NCBI RefSeq assembly: GCF_900103215.1
Contig: NZ_FNGV01000001.1
Span: 248,001-312,000, forward strand
Length of the DNA stretch: 64,000 bases
Source of the DNA: Kriegella aquimaris
GTDB lineage: Bacteria; Bacteroidota; Bacteroidia; Flavobacteriales; Flavobacteriaceae
Direction of reading: 5' to 3'
Shown here: positions 34,742-44,682 of the stretch, in pieces
Layout of the letters: the number at the start of each line of letters is the position of its first letter
Position numbering within the stretch: position 1 is the first letter of the stretch
Notes under the pieces: generated by a model
What the model was told of the DNA's origin: nothing
The model's input: the letters and a program-made list of their open reading frames with translations, nothing else
Databases searched by the model: none
Made by a program: the position numbers and the translations under genes

Positions 34742-36976
34742 TTAACCTATAATAGGTTTAGCTGTCGTCTTCCAAAAACTCGGATCAGCCATAAAAGGTT
34801 GTTTATATACGCGTTTACCAGTGGCGGCCTTCATTGCGTTGGCAATGGCTCCACCCGCCGGAGGCAACGTTGGCTCTCCCAAACCTGTAGGTGCCAACTC
34901 ATTTTCTATAAAATGCATTTCCACTTCGGGAACTTCCTTCATTCGAATCAGCCTATATCTATCAAAATTTTTAGATTGGGGTACTCCATCTTTAAATGCA
35001 AAATCTCCGTACATCGCATGGCCAATACCATCAATGATTCCACCTTCTACTTGATTTCTAGCTCCTAGCGGATTAACGACGATACCACAATCGGCTACAC
35101 AAGTTACTTTTTTAATTACGGGCATTTCGTTTTCCATTTGAACATCCGCAACCTCCGCAACGTGCGTATTATGGCAATAATAGGCTACAAAGCCTTGATA
35201 GACTCCTTCCGGTTGCTTGCCCCAACCTGATTTATCAACCACTTCTTTAATAACAGCCTGCAATCGCTCTGGGGAATATTGAATACGTTCATCTGTTGTT
35301 CCTTTAACCTTTTCCAGTAAATCCAATCGGAGTTGAACACGATCAACTTCCATCACCTCTGCCAACTCATCAAAAAAGCTTTGCTCCGCATAGGCCAGAA
35401 AATTGGTATAAGGGGCTCTCCATGCTCCGGTAGTAATTTTACTTGGATAACTGGCAACATCTACTTTGTAGTTTTCAACGGCACCCGCGGGAAAGAAATT
35501 AGGTATTAAGCCGTACATGTTACCATTGACAGCTGCCTCTTTAAGATAATACCCAGTTAGTTCCCCGTCTTTTACGGCTGCTTTTATGCGGTACTTGATT
35601 GCAGGGCGATATACGCCCATGGTCATGTCGTCTTCACGAGAAGATACCATTTTAACAGGTTTTCCAATGGCATCGGAAATTTCTGCGGCCTCATATACAA
35701 AGTCACCATAAAGGCGTCTTCCGAAACCACCGCCCATACGGGTCATTTCCAAAGAAATATCCTCGATATCACGGTCTAGCAACTGCGCTACCGTGTTTGC
35801 CGCCTCTTCAGGGGTTTGAACCGGACCGACCAAATGAATTTTCTCTGCCGTCACATTCGCAAAGAAATTCATCGGTTCCATGGTATTATGTGGTAGAAAT
35901 GGTGACTCATAGGTACGTTCCAAAACCTTATCGGCTTCTGCAAACGCCTGATTCACATCGCCATCATTTCTTAAGGTGTTAAATTCCACACCATCGAGCA
36001 AGCTTACGAGCTTATCGTCTTGATATTTGGAATCTTCCAACGCACTAACATCCTTCCAGGTAGCTTTTATCGCTTTTTTTCCTTTAAAGGCATCCCATGT
36101 GGTTTTTGCAATGACTACTACTTTTTCGCTAGGGCTCAATTGGGCCGTCCAGCTTATTTTTTCCTTACTTAATAGTTCCTTGGCTTTTGCCCCTATTTTA
36201 ATGACATCAATGACGCCTGGCATGGCTTTGGCTTCCTCGGCATCGAACGACTCCAATTCTTGACCAAAAGCAGGCGGTCGAAGTACTGCGGCATAAACCA
36301 TACCCTCCGCTTTGTAATCGAGACCATATAAAGGTTTTCCAGTAACTATTTTGTCGATGTCGACATTTTTAATGTCTGCTCCTATTATCTTATAATCTTT
36401 GGGCTCCTTTAAGGTGACATTTTCGGGAATTTCCAGTACGGCTGCGTCTTCTACTACATCGCCATAACCCAAGGTTTCTCCTTTGCCGTTTGTAATTACT
36501 CCTTCACTTACCGTGCATTCTGAAGCTTCTATACCCCACCGTGCAGCTGCAGCATTGACCAACATTTGTTTGGCTGTGGCACCGGTCTGCCGCAAAGCAT
36601 CCCAACCGTGTCTAATAGATTGGCTGCCACCGGCAACCTGACGGGTATAGTTTTTGGTGTCAAGCACCCCTTGTTCTACATAAACTTTATCCCAGGCCAC
36701 ATCTAATTCTTCAGCAATGAGCATTGGCATAGCTGTTTTTACACCTTGGCCTATTTCAGGGTTAGGTGAAAAAATGGTAACCGCACCATTTTTTGCAATT
36801 TTTATAAAAGCATTAAAATCAGAATAATCTAAACTGGCCAAATCGACCGGTACTTTTGCATCGGGTTTACAAGCTGTAAAAAGATTAAACCCAATCATTA
36901 GGCCACCACTGGCCAATGAGGAAGTTCGAATAAAATTACGTCGGCTGAATGTTATATTTGGTATTGAGGTTGACAT
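34742..36976 (-). CDS. Molybdenum hydroxylase large subunit (IorB-like)
   Basis: A 744-residue molybdopterin-binding subunit of the xanthine-oxidase family. The N-terminus has a twin-arginine signal (SRRNFIR at 11-17) with a lipobox-like FTAC, so the folded enzyme is sent to the periplasm. Cofactor-binding motifs include GGGFGRR, TGAWRAPYTNF and, near the end, GLGEPTLPPAGGAIANA. The layout resembles isoquinoline 1-oxidoreductase beta subunits and aldehyde dehydrogenases of that type. The oxidised substrate (N-heterocycle or aldehyde) is unknown. The [2Fe-2S] subunit gene lies upstream; no FAD subunit is present. Confidence 0.9.
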   Translation of the reverse strand: MSTSIPNITFSRRNFIRTSSLASGGLMIGFNLFTACKPDAKVPVDLASLDYSDFNAFIKIAKNGAVTIFSPNPEIGQGVKTAMPMLIAEELDVAWDKVYVEQGVLDTKNYTRQVAGGSQSIRHGWDALRQTGATAKQMLVNAAAARWGIEASECTVSEGVITNGKGETLGYGDVVEDAAVLEIPENVTLKEPKDYKIIGADIKNVDIDKIVTGKPLYGLDYKAEGMVYAAVLRPPAFGQELESFDAEEAKAMPGVIDVIKIGAKAKELLSKEKISWTAQLSPSEKVVVIAKTTWDAFKGKKAIKATWKDVSALEDSKYQDDKLVSLLDGVEFNTLRNDGDVNQAFAEADKVLERTYESPFLPHNTMEPMNFFANVTAEKIHLVGPVQTPEEAANTVAQLLDRDIEDISLEMTRMGGGFGRRLYGDFVYEAAEISDAIGKPVKMVSSREDDMTMGVYRPAIKYRIKAAVKDGELTGYYLKEAAVNGNMYGLIPNFFPAGAVENYKVDVASYPSKITTGAWRAPYTNFLAYAEQSFFDELAEVMEVDRVQLRLDLLEKVKGTTDERIQYSPERLQAVIKEVVDKSGWGKQPEGVYQGFVAYYCHNTHVAEVADVQMENEMPVIKKVTCVADCGIVVNPLGARNQVEGGIIDGIGHAMYGDFAFKDGVPQSKNFDRYRLIRMKEVPEVEMHFIENELAPTGLGEPTLPPAGGAIANAMKAATGKRVYKQPFMADPSFWKTTAKPIIG

Positions 36977-37036
36977 GATGCGTGAATTAAATTAGTTAGA
37001 CCCTAGACTTTGGGGAATAGTTATTGAAACTAGCTA

Positions 37037-37498
37037 TTATCCCATTTTTTCCGCTGCCATTTCAACAGCTTTGAAAATCCGATTATAACTTGCGCACCGA
37101 CATATGTTGCCGTGCATCGCATTTTTAATATCTTCCTTTGAAGGAGCCGGGTTGTTTTCGAGGAAAGCTGCCGCGGTCATGATTTGACCCGCTTGGCAAT
37201 AACCACATTGCGGTACGTCAACTTCTTTCCAGGCTTCCTGTAGCGGATGGTAACCGTCTTCCGATAAGCCTTCGATCGTTGTTATAGATTTTCCTTCCAC
37301 TTGTGCCAGGGTTGTGGAGCAACTGCGTATTGCACTGCCATCCAAATGAACTGTGCACGCCCCACATTGGGCAATACCACATCCGAATTTAGTACCTACT
37401 AAATCTAGATGGTCTCGCAACACCCATAATAAAGGAGTGTCTTCACTGACGTCGACCGAATGCGACTTTCCGTTGATGTTAAGTTGATAGGTTGCCAT
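37037..37498 (-). CDS. Two-cluster [2Fe-2S] small subunit of the molybdenum hydroxylase
   Basis: A 153-residue ferredoxin-type subunit. The plant-type cluster ligands are in [16 protein letters not shown], and the second-cluster ligands in QCGYCQAGQ and [10 protein letters not shown]. It has no signal peptide, so it is probably exported bound to the Tat-signal-bearing large subunit. It is the first gene of the leftward operon, 60 bases before the large subunit gene, and matches IorA-type alpha subunits in size. Confidence 0.92.
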   Translation of the reverse strand: MATYQLNINGKSHSVDVSEDTPLLWVLRDHLDLVGTKFGCGIAQCGACTVHLDGSAIRSCSTTLAQVEGKSITTIEGLSEDGYHPLQEAWKEVDVPQCGYCQAGQIMTAAAFLENNPAPSKEDIKNAMHGNICRCASYNRIFKAVEMAAEKMG

Positions 37499-37646
37499 GA
37501 CTTTTTAGTTAGTTTAATGAATTTTGCCTCTATAATCTTTACAAGTTATCAAAAAAAATAGATAACTAATGGCACTTTAACAGTTTCTTAAAAACGTCTT
37601 AAAATGAGGAAAGAAAGACTTCGAATGTATTTGGATGAAACTAAAA

Positions 37647-39818
37647 CTACTTATTAAACCAATAGGTGAATTTTAAGGTCAACGCCCAGTCTCTCTTGGT
37701 AAAAGGGTCAATAAACTGATTGTTCGTATATACCAAGAACAAATCGGAAGCTGGGCTGTAACGCCATTGCAACCGTGAATTTAAATTGAAATTCTTTGCC
37801 TGTTCATTGTATTGGAACAAAGTGGCAAAAAACAATTTGTTGGTAAAAGTTATATCGACCTCTGAACCAATAAGCCAAAATTCGGTCTTATTCCAAGGTT
37901 CGGGCAAACTAATGTGATTATAGTTTAAATTGGCACTCAGGCTAACGAACGGTTGAAATCGATAGCCAAGTTCACTAGTTATACTGGTTCTACTACCGTC
38001 TGAGTAATACCCTCCCAAACGACCACCAAAGGCATAGGTAAAAAGACTTTGTGGTTTTGAGGCATAATCCCAGCCAATACCTGTCCAATAATGATCCGAA
38101 CCTACATCAAGTAACTCTTTGCCCGATCGCGTAGGATCAAAAGGGGAAAGAAGCCCTACATATTCTTTGAATGTCACTAATTCAAAACTGCTACGATTAC
38201 GGAAATTAAGACCATAGCTGATAATATTGACATTATCGGTCTTTTTGAAATTCTCATTGAAGTAGTATATACTTTCCCATTGAGGGCCATGACTCACAAT
38301 TTTACTTTTTTCTGGAAAAAACAAATAGCCTATTTCCCCATTTAAGTTCACATATCCATTGCGGGGTACATACCCAACTTCTGCCCTATAATCTTTACCC
38401 ACCCATTCTTCTTGTACGCGCCAATTCCATTTTCGATTCGTGTATTGCAAATGAGCCGCTTGACTTACGCCATCCCCGTCTTTATCAGGACTAAATGATT
38501 TTAAAAAGAAAGCTTTACCGCTCCATAAGGCATTGGAAGATGCTAAATTATACTCCATTCCCAGGTTACGATTGAATTTTGGATATAGCGTTTGTAGCGA
38601 ATCGTTTTCAAGAGGATAATTGGTTGCTTGCTTATTAACCAACATAAGGCCAATACTCGAACGGCTGAATACTTTTCTTTGTAAGGAAAGCACCGCAAAA
38701 TTTTGACTGGGTAGTCCGGTCTCATCGACATTTGCCGTTTGCATGTCCATAAGGCCTACACGCCATTTATTGTTCAGGTTGCCACTGATTCTAGCCCCGG
38801 CCTGAATAGGCACTCCAAGTCCTATTCGTCTAGAAAAGAACGGTCTTATGGTAGGGTAACCGAAACTGGCAAACAAATCACCGTTTTCAAGAAAAAATTG
38901 TCGTTTTTCCGGAAAAAAAAGTTCAAATCGGTCCAAATTAGTTACTTGTCGGTCTACTTCCACCTGTGAGAAATCTGGATTCACGGTCAGATCAAGATTC
39001 AATGAGGATGTCAAACTGAACTTCACATCTCCCCCGATTTTAAAATCATTTTCAGTTTTGTCGCCAACCTCATAGTTTTGGTTTAGCCCCCCCAATACAT
39101 AAGGAATAATTGAAAAATTCACCCCTGGTGATGGTGGTGCTTCATCCCAAACCAAAGTCCCGGTATACGCAAGAGATGCCGTCGGAAGCTGACGAGGAAT
39201 AGGGGTCCAACTTGACTTTTCGCTCGATTTTAAATCTAATCGACTAAAGTTAATGCCCCATTCCCGAACGCCATCTTCATATCTAATCGATTTAAACGGC
39301 AGCGCCATTTCAAAAACCCATTTTTCTTCACTGCGCGTTACTTCGGAGATCCATTTACTGTCCCAATTCAAATCGACACTGCCCCCATTGTACATAGTGC
39401 CGTCCCACTGTGCACCATAGGCATTGGCACCAAATGAAAAACCACTTGTCTGGTTGTTAAAGGGGTCCATAAACAATAAGAAGTTATCGTTTTTACCAAA
39501 TGAAAAATCGCGCCGCAGCGACTCAACAAAATACCCTCCTTCCGCCTTATTGTAAAAAGTAGCCAATAGATAAATATTCTTATCATCATAAGCCATGCGA
39601 ATCTCTGAGGTTTCATTTGCCTTATCCGTATCCATCGGCAATACCATAAAAAAGTCTTTGGCGACATCTGCGGTTGACCAGACTTGGTCATCCCCCACTC
39701 CATCAATAATAATCGGAGAACTAACTTTACGAATATGAATTTGAAAGGCTTCATTCTTTTTCTGGGCGAACACCTGTAGCGTCAGAGTCATGACAAAAGC
39801 CAAAAAGAATTGTTTCAT
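37647..39818 (-). CDS. DUF5916 outer-membrane protein with N-terminal CBM9-like domain
   Basis: A 723-residue protein with a signal peptide (LTLQVFAQ), a beta-sandwich at about 25-200 resembling carbohydrate-binding family 9 (IIIDGVGDDQVWSTADVAKD, then EIRMAYDDKNIYLLATFYN), and a long C-terminal region of alternating aromatic strands ending in FTYWFNK, typical of an outer-membrane barrel. This is the arrangement of DUF5916 proteins, common in Bacteroidota and of unknown function. It stands alone upstream of the molybdenum operon on the same strand. Confidence 0.8.
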   Translation of the reverse strand: MKQFFLAFVMTLTLQVFAQKKNEAFQIHIRKVSSPIIIDGVGDDQVWSTADVAKDFFMVLPMDTDKANETSEIRMAYDDKNIYLLATFYNKAEGGYFVESLRRDFSFGKNDNFLLFMDPFNNQTSGFSFGANAYGAQWDGTMYNGGSVDLNWDSKWISEVTRSEEKWVFEMALPFKSIRYEDGVREWGINFSRLDLKSSEKSSWTPIPRQLPTASLAYTGTLVWDEAPPSPGVNFSIIPYVLGGLNQNYEVGDKTENDFKIGGDVKFSLTSSLNLDLTVNPDFSQVEVDRQVTNLDRFELFFPEKRQFFLENGDLFASFGYPTIRPFFSRRIGLGVPIQAGARISGNLNNKWRVGLMDMQTANVDETGLPSQNFAVLSLQRKVFSRSSIGLMLVNKQATNYPLENDSLQTLYPKFNRNLGMEYNLASSNALWSGKAFFLKSFSPDKDGDGVSQAAHLQYTNRKWNWRVQEEWVGKDYRAEVGYVPRNGYVNLNGEIGYLFFPEKSKIVSHGPQWESIYYFNENFKKTDNVNIISYGLNFRNRSSFELVTFKEYVGLLSPFDPTRSGKELLDVGSDHYWTGIGWDYASKPQSLFTYAFGGRLGGYYSDGSRTSITSELGYRFQPFVSLSANLNYNHISLPEPWNKTEFWLIGSEVDITFTNKLFFATLFQYNEQAKNFNLNSRLQWRYSPASDLFLVYTNNQFIDPFTKRDWALTLKFTYWFNK

Positions 39819-40036
39819 TGTTTTGATAATAAATACATTAACGAGCTATAAATAAACCACTTACCAAAACTTACGCAGTAAAAAAACTTTAATTGATGGG
39901 ATTATCTCAGTCTGCGTGGATGAAACTACGAATTTTTAGTCTTTCGATTTAACAATGTTTAACATTATTTTTTGCAGTGGCTTATACTTTAAAAGCCTTT
40001 TGGCCGTTGTGATGGTTGAACGTAAAAAAATTGAAA

Positions 40037-41128
40037 ATGAAATCATGCTTTAATCTTCTTGGGCTTTTTTTTGCTGTAACCTTATTTGTATCCTGTGGAA
40101 ATGCAGATGACGATGTAAATTTCGGACTGAATACAGGTGACGGACTGGGTAAGGGAAAACCGGTAGACGAATGTCTCGCGCTCGGTGAGAGCGATTTGAT
40201 CTTGTCTATTCAAGAACAATATACTACGGCACCTGGAAAAGTGTCCATCTTTTTCAAAGTTTCCGATACAAATGGCAATCCCGTACCGGGTCTTACGGCC
40301 GAACAATTTACTATATATGAACAAGGTCGAAATGATACTTGTTTTAACACGATATCCACTTCTGAATCTCAAGCGCGTATTTCTCCAAACTCTCAAATTT
40401 TTAAAAACAACACGCTACTAGTTTTAGACCTTAGTAACAGTGTCTTGAGCAGTAGCTTAGAGGAATTAAAAGCGGCCGGCATCAGTTTTGTTGACAATGT
40501 AATGCCAGCTACGACGCAAGAATCTTTTAAAATGGCCATATATTGGTTTGACGGTGAAAACGAACTCCATCTTTTAAATGAATTGACAGATTCAAAGGAA
40601 GAATTAACAGCCTCTATAGAAGGAATAACCGATGACATCAGCAATGATCCTTCTACCGATCTTTACGGTGCCGTTATAAAATCTACCGATATTGCGTCCA
40701 GTTTATTGAACGAAAGCACCAAAGGCGGAAAAATCGGGGCAGCCTCGGTTGTTATTTTTACAGACGGTACCGATCAAGCTTCCCGTTATACACAACAGGC
40801 AGCTCAGAAAAAAGTAGATGATGCCGACCCCAACATTTCTTATTTCACAATCGGACTTGGAGCTGAGATTGACACTCAGGTGCTAACTGATTTGGGCAAA
40901 ACGGCCAGTGTTTTTGCCACTAACAAAGATGAATTGGAAAGTACTTTCAACGATATCTCTTTCCGCGTATCACAACGGGCCAATAGCTTCTATCTTTTTG
41001 AGTATTGCAGCCCCAAACGTGATGGTAGTGGTGAGAATAACCTAGCGATTCAAGTCAAAGACGGAAGCCGCCAAGGTGCTGTACAGACTAAGTTTAACGC
41101 TACAGGTTTCACCGGTGGTTGTGAATAA
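40037..41128 (+). CDS. VWA-domain lipoprotein
   Basis: A 363-residue lipoprotein from the ATG at 40037; a TTG start at 40016 would put seven extra residues ahead of the signal. The signal ends LFVSCGNADD. A beta domain of about 80 residues precedes a von Willebrand factor A domain whose metal site is DLSNS in LLVLDLSNSVLSS, with a later VVIFTDGTDQAS strand. VWA proteins bind partners through Mg. No operon partner is seen; a terminator follows. Confidence 0.82.
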   Translation: MKSCFNLLGLFFAVTLFVSCGNADDDVNFGLNTGDGLGKGKPVDECLALGESDLILSIQEQYTTAPGKVSIFFKVSDTNGNPVPGLTAEQFTIYEQGRNDTCFNTISTSESQARISPNSQIFKNNTLLVLDLSNSVLSSSLEELKAAGISFVDNVMPATTQESFKMAIYWFDGENELHLLNELTDSKEELTASIEGITDDISNDPSTDLYGAVIKSTDIASSLLNESTKGGKIGAASVVIFTDGTDQASRYTQQAAQKKVDDADPNISYFTIGLGAEIDTQVLTDLGKTASVFATNKDELESTFNDISFRVSQRANSFYLFEYCSPKRDGSGENNLAIQVKDGSRQGAVQTKFNATGFTGGCE

Positions 41129-41146
41129 AAAAATTAATAATTTTCT

Positions 41147-41175
41147 AAAAAGGCGCTTATTAAAAGCGCCTTTTT
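41147..41175 (+). terminator. Intrinsic terminator after the VWA gene
   Basis: A perfect 12-bp stem (aaaaaggcgctt / aagcgccttttt) with a 5-base loop, followed by a T run, starting 18 bases after the VWA stop codon. Confidence 0.9.
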
Positions 41176-41328
41176 TTATATCCACAAATCACTAACAATC
41201 AGATTTTTAATTTTCCATTATCTCTCAGGGTATCTAAATTTTTAACCTTTCGATTATTCAGCTGACATCCTTATTCCGTTTCCTTGCGTATATGTCAGTG
41301 TAAGAATAAAATATAATACAAATAGAAA

Positions 41329-42156
41329 ATGAAAAAATCGATTATTACAGGTACACTCGTTATTGCTTTTTTAGCCTCTTGTGTTTCAAAAAAGAAATAT
41401 GTAGCGTTAGAGAATAATTTGCAAACGACACAAAGTGCCTTGACAAAAACGCAAGTTGAAAAAGAAGAGTTAGAATCGAAGATGTCTAAGATTGAAGCTC
41501 GGGTTACAGAATACAATGAAAAAATCAATTCATTAAAGGAAATCAACGATTCACAAATGACCTCAGTCGATGATGTTGCCGTGATGAGCAACAACACTAA
41601 GCAAAAAATGCGACAGACATTGGCCAAAGTGGATCCAAGTAAATTGTCACAAGCCAAAACATTACAAGATTCTATGAATTTGGCTGTTTCCTATAATCTG
41701 AAAAAGTCAATTTCAGATGATGAAAACGATATTGATGTTAGCATCGACAAAACGGTAGTTATGATCAATATCTCTGATAAATTACTCTTCAATAGTGGCA
41801 GTTATAGGGTCAGCAACAAAGCAGATAACATTTTAGGCAAATTGGCCGAGGTTATTAACTCAGAGCCTAGTATGGAGGTCATGGTGGAAGGTCATACCGA
41901 TTCTAGAACCATAAATACCGAAATGTTTAGAAATAACTGGGACTTAAGCGTAAAGCGTGCAACCTCTGTAGTTGATATTCTACAAAATAAATATGGTGTT
42001 GATCCTGCAAAAATGATTGCCGCCGGACGTAGCAGCTATTTACCTTTAGTAGAAAATGACTCTAAAGAAAATATGTCAAAAAACAGACGTACCAAGATTG
42101 TCATTATTCCGAATTTAGACAAGTTCTTCGCGCTACTTGATGCGGAAAGCCTATAA
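41329..42156 (+). CDS. OmpA-family lipoprotein
   Basis: A 275-residue protein: a lipoprotein signal (FLASCVSKKK), a coiled-coil stretch at about 25-85 (heptad-like LENNLQTTQSALTKTQVEK), then a C-terminal OmpA peptidoglycan-binding domain. The latter has the core motif MVEGHTDSRTIN, with LSVKRATSVVDIL and NRRTKIVI. It likely anchors the outer membrane to the cell wall. It is monocistronic with its own terminator. Confidence 0.92.
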   Translation: MKKSIITGTLVIAFLASCVSKKKYVALENNLQTTQSALTKTQVEKEELESKMSKIEARVTEYNEKINSLKEINDSQMTSVDDVAVMSNNTKQKMRQTLAKVDPSKLSQAKTLQDSMNLAVSYNLKKSISDDENDIDVSIDKTVVMINISDKLLFNSGSYRVSNKADNILGKLAEVINSEPSMEVMVEGHTDSRTINTEMFRNNWDLSVKRATSVVDILQNKYGVDPAKMIAAGRSSYLPLVENDSKENMSKNRRTKIVIIPNLDKFFALLDAESL

Positions 42157-42182
42157 ATTTATTTAGTTATATTATAAAAGAT

Positions 42183-42205
42183 AAGGGAGCCATTTTGGCT
42201 CCCTT
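42183..42205 (+). terminator. Intrinsic terminator after the OmpA-family gene
   Basis: A 10-bp perfect stem (aagggagcca / tggctccctt) with a 3-base loop, followed by seven or more T residues. Confidence 0.93.
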
Positions 42206-42331
42206 TTTTTATTTTAATATTTTAGGTAGGGTTTTTGGTTCAACAATTGTTATATTGCAAACTACCCCATAGTTTTATGAACGCCTACATCCTTAAAAAA
42301 ATGATGCTATTTAACTTTAAGAAAGAGAATC

Positions 42332-42499
42332 ATGGATGTAATCAACGAAATAATGCAGTACAGTGCCCTTGGCGAATTGAATAAATGGTTCAGATATCTT
42401 GTCGTACTATTATTTTCGACAATTGTGACTATCTTATTTGTAATGATGGTACTTTTAATCGAGAATGGTGCTTATAGGAATATCCAATTCGGATATTAG
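42332..42499 (+). CDS. 55-residue single-pass membrane protein
   Basis: A short open frame encoding MDVINEIMQYSALGELNKWF, then one hydrophobic segment at about residues 22-43 and a short polar tail. It fills the gap between the OmpA gene and the carboxypeptidase gene and ends 2 bases from the convergent stop. The clean helix-tail design makes it plausible as a small membrane protein, but no family is recognised. Confidence 0.45.
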   Translation: MDVINEIMQYSALGELNKWFRYLVVLLFSTIVTILFVMMVLLIENGAYRNIQFGY

Positions 42500-42501
42500 C
42501 C

Positions 42502-43977
42502 CTATCGAAAGATCATAGCATTTTTAAAGGCCGAATTGAAAATCATTTTTTTGTCGTCATCGTTTAAATCAAACAAGAAACCGTTGATAACGGCGTAGTA
42601 CGGCTTTCCGTTTTTTTCCAAGAAGAAAGTTGGGTTCTCCCCTACCTTAATCTGTAGATCGGGCACCTCATATTTCATGCCTATCATATGTATAGGAACG
42701 GGGGAATACAATTCTTTGTTGGAAATACCTTTGACCCGAATATAGGCATAGCCTAATTTTAATAGTGATCGAAAATCTAAACCTTTTAGGTTGGTTATAA
42801 CTTCAGGATACACTTTTCCAGGTATTATCTTAAAGCCTGAAGCATCAAGCGTCTCATATCCGTAGTACGTAGAAAGATCGCCTTGGTCAAGAATACGGCT
42901 GCTGTACCAAAAGTCAGTATGGTCTTCAAGGTCGACTTCCAATCTATTGATGCCGACATCTAAAATGTAATCTTTTCCTAAAAGAGGATATGTCACGTTC
43001 GCTATCTTTAAATCGAACAATTTACGATCATTCTCAGGAATTTTCTCATAATCTTCGAGAGCCAGACCTTTATAATTCCCTTTGGCTATGGTATAAATGG
43101 CCGACAAAATCGATACGTAGTTCAATTTTCGTATCTCCTGTTTTTCTATGTCATTTTGATACCCTCCAGATTCAATCAAAATTGCACTAGTACCCCATTT
43201 TTGAATATTGTCACCAAAAGCCCGAGGTTCAAAATCGTCGTTATATCGTCCCACTTGACTTGGAGCGTATTTTTGAATGATATTATTCATAAAAATAATA
43301 ACTTTCATAGCATTGCTCCGCACCTCATTGATATCTTTTTCGTAGTTATAGGCAGGGGCCAAATATGAGATAGTAGCCGGTTTTTCGGTGCGCTCGGCGT
43401 TATAATATGTACTTTGATCATGAAGGTTAAAACCGAAATCGGCATCTAAACTATCACGAACCCTTTTCAGCGTTCGTCCCTCTGGAGATTGTAAACGCAG
43501 TGCATCACGGTTAATATCTATTCCCAAGGTATTTCTCCGTTGAAAGACCTCTGCCCCATCAGGATTGAGCATAGGCAAAAAATGAAGTTTCAGGTTAGCC
43601 AATATAGCCGCCTTTTCCTTTTTTAAATGGTCACGCTCCAAAAAATTAAGAATATCAAAAATAGCTTGAGTAGCAGTAGGTTCATCACCGTGCATTTGCG
43701 ACCAAAGAAAAACATCGATTTCCCCAGAGCCGATACTTATCAAACTTAAATCCCTGCCCTCAATCGATTCCCCGACCTTTTTTATCGTGAAATCAGGATT
43801 GGAACGATATTTCGAAATTAAAGGCTGAAGCTCATTATGCTTTATTCTGCGCCTGTCAAGAGTAGTCTCTTTAAACTGTTCATAGGTTTCATAAAGTGAA
43901 GTGGTAATATCGCTTTGTTGGCAAAAGGCGATACTACTCAAAAAAGTAAAAAAGAGAACGGCAATTTTTTTTATCAT
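42502..43977 (-). CDS. M14-family zinc carboxypeptidase
   Basis: A 491-residue exported peptidase with a signal peptide ending near AFCQQ. The zinc motif HxxE is in SQMHGDEPT, the third ligand His in FGFNLHDQS, and the catalytic Glu in AILIESGGYQ. LNPDGAEVFQRRN and IDINRD are typical of the M14 fold. The C-terminal 150 residues form an extra domain. It probably trims peptides or cell-wall peptides in the periplasm. It is 4 bases downstream of the amidase gene, suggesting joint cell-wall or peptide turnover. Confidence 0.88.
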   Translation of the reverse strand: MIKKIAVLFFTFLSSIAFCQQSDITTSLYETYEQFKETTLDRRRIKHNELQPLISKYRSNPDFTIKKVGESIEGRDLSLISIGSGEIDVFLWSQMHGDEPTATQAIFDILNFLERDHLKKEKAAILANLKLHFLPMLNPDGAEVFQRRNTLGIDINRDALRLQSPEGRTLKRVRDSLDADFGFNLHDQSTYYNAERTEKPATISYLAPAYNYEKDINEVRSNAMKVIIFMNNIIQKYAPSQVGRYNDDFEPRAFGDNIQKWGTSAILIESGGYQNDIEKQEIRKLNYVSILSAIYTIAKGNYKGLALEDYEKIPENDRKLFDLKIANVTYPLLGKDYILDVGINRLEVDLEDHTDFWYSSRILDQGDLSTYYGYETLDASGFKIIPGKVYPEVITNLKGLDFRSLLKLGYAYIRVKGISNKELYSPVPIHMIGMKYEVPDLQIKVGENPTFFLEKNGKPYYAVINGFLFDLNDDDKKMIFNSAFKNAMIFR

Positions 43978-43981
43978 GAAA

Positions 43982-44668
43982 TTATTGTTTTAAAGGAACC
44001 TGTTTAAAATTAAGATTTTTGGTGGCCTTTCTTACATCGCCCATAAATTTTTCACCAGGATCGGTTTTTTTTGTACGATATCCATCATCTTTCTCTAACC
44101 AGAGCTCATGCCCTTCGAAATTCGTGTATTCGTAGTGACCGATCACATACTCGATGTCATACTTTTTTGCCAAATATTTAACCAACCAGATATTCGATTT
44201 CAACTGTTCTTCGGTCAACGGGGTGTCTTCTGTACCCCCTACATTTTCTACGCCGATTGCGCAATGATTTAATCCGATAACATGCCGTCCCATCATAGTT
44301 TCCGGCATGAGGCGATATATCGTACCATCTTGGTCGATTAAAAAATGGGAAGAAACATTAAGGGGACTCATATTCTTAATGTCAGGGCGCCAGACAGGTA
44401 ACTTAGGGCGTTCAAACGCATCAAATGACCCTTCAAAAGTCGGAATTGCCGTCCAATGTAACACAATCATACGGGGGATAATGGTGGGTTCAGCTTGCTC
44501 AAGCCCGTAGCGATCGGACAAATACTCCAAGGTTAGTTTTTCTCGCTCATCATTAAACATAATGGCTTTATCTACAATTTTTTTCGAACTCGAACAGGAG
44601 TATACTATCGTAAGAAAAGAGATTAGGATATAAAATGGTAGGCTCTTGTTTCTTGCTTTTTGGTGCAT
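43982..44668 (-). CDS. N-acetylmuramoyl-L-alanine amidase, lipoprotein
   Basis: A 228-residue amidase_2 (AmpD-like) enzyme. The start at 44668 (MHQKARNK) puts the lipoprotein signal in place (TIVYSCSSSK); the longer frame starts before it. The catalytic zinc motifs are MIVLHWTA near the start, CAIGVENVGG, and the C-terminal HYEYTNFEGHELWLE with the third ligand region. It cuts the bond between N-acetylmuramic acid and the stem peptide. It is grouped with a 3D-domain lipoprotein upstream and a carboxypeptidase downstream, all leftward. Confidence 0.88.
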   Translation of the reverse strand: MHQKARNKSLPFYILISFLTIVYSCSSSKKIVDKAIMFNDEREKLTLEYLSDRYGLEQAEPTIIPRMIVLHWTAIPTFEGSFDAFERPKLPVWRPDIKNMSPLNVSSHFLIDQDGTIYRLMPETMMGRHVIGLNHCAIGVENVGGTEDTPLTEEQLKSNIWLVKYLAKKYDIEYVIGHYEYTNFEGHELWLEKDDGYRTKKTDPGEKFMGDVRKATKNLNFKQVPLKQ

Positions 44669-44682
44669 AGTTAGAACTTTAT

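Noticed and set aside
42277-42384. 35-residue frame MNAYILKKMML… before the small membrane protein
   Set aside because: It overlaps the better 55-residue frame and has no coding signs.
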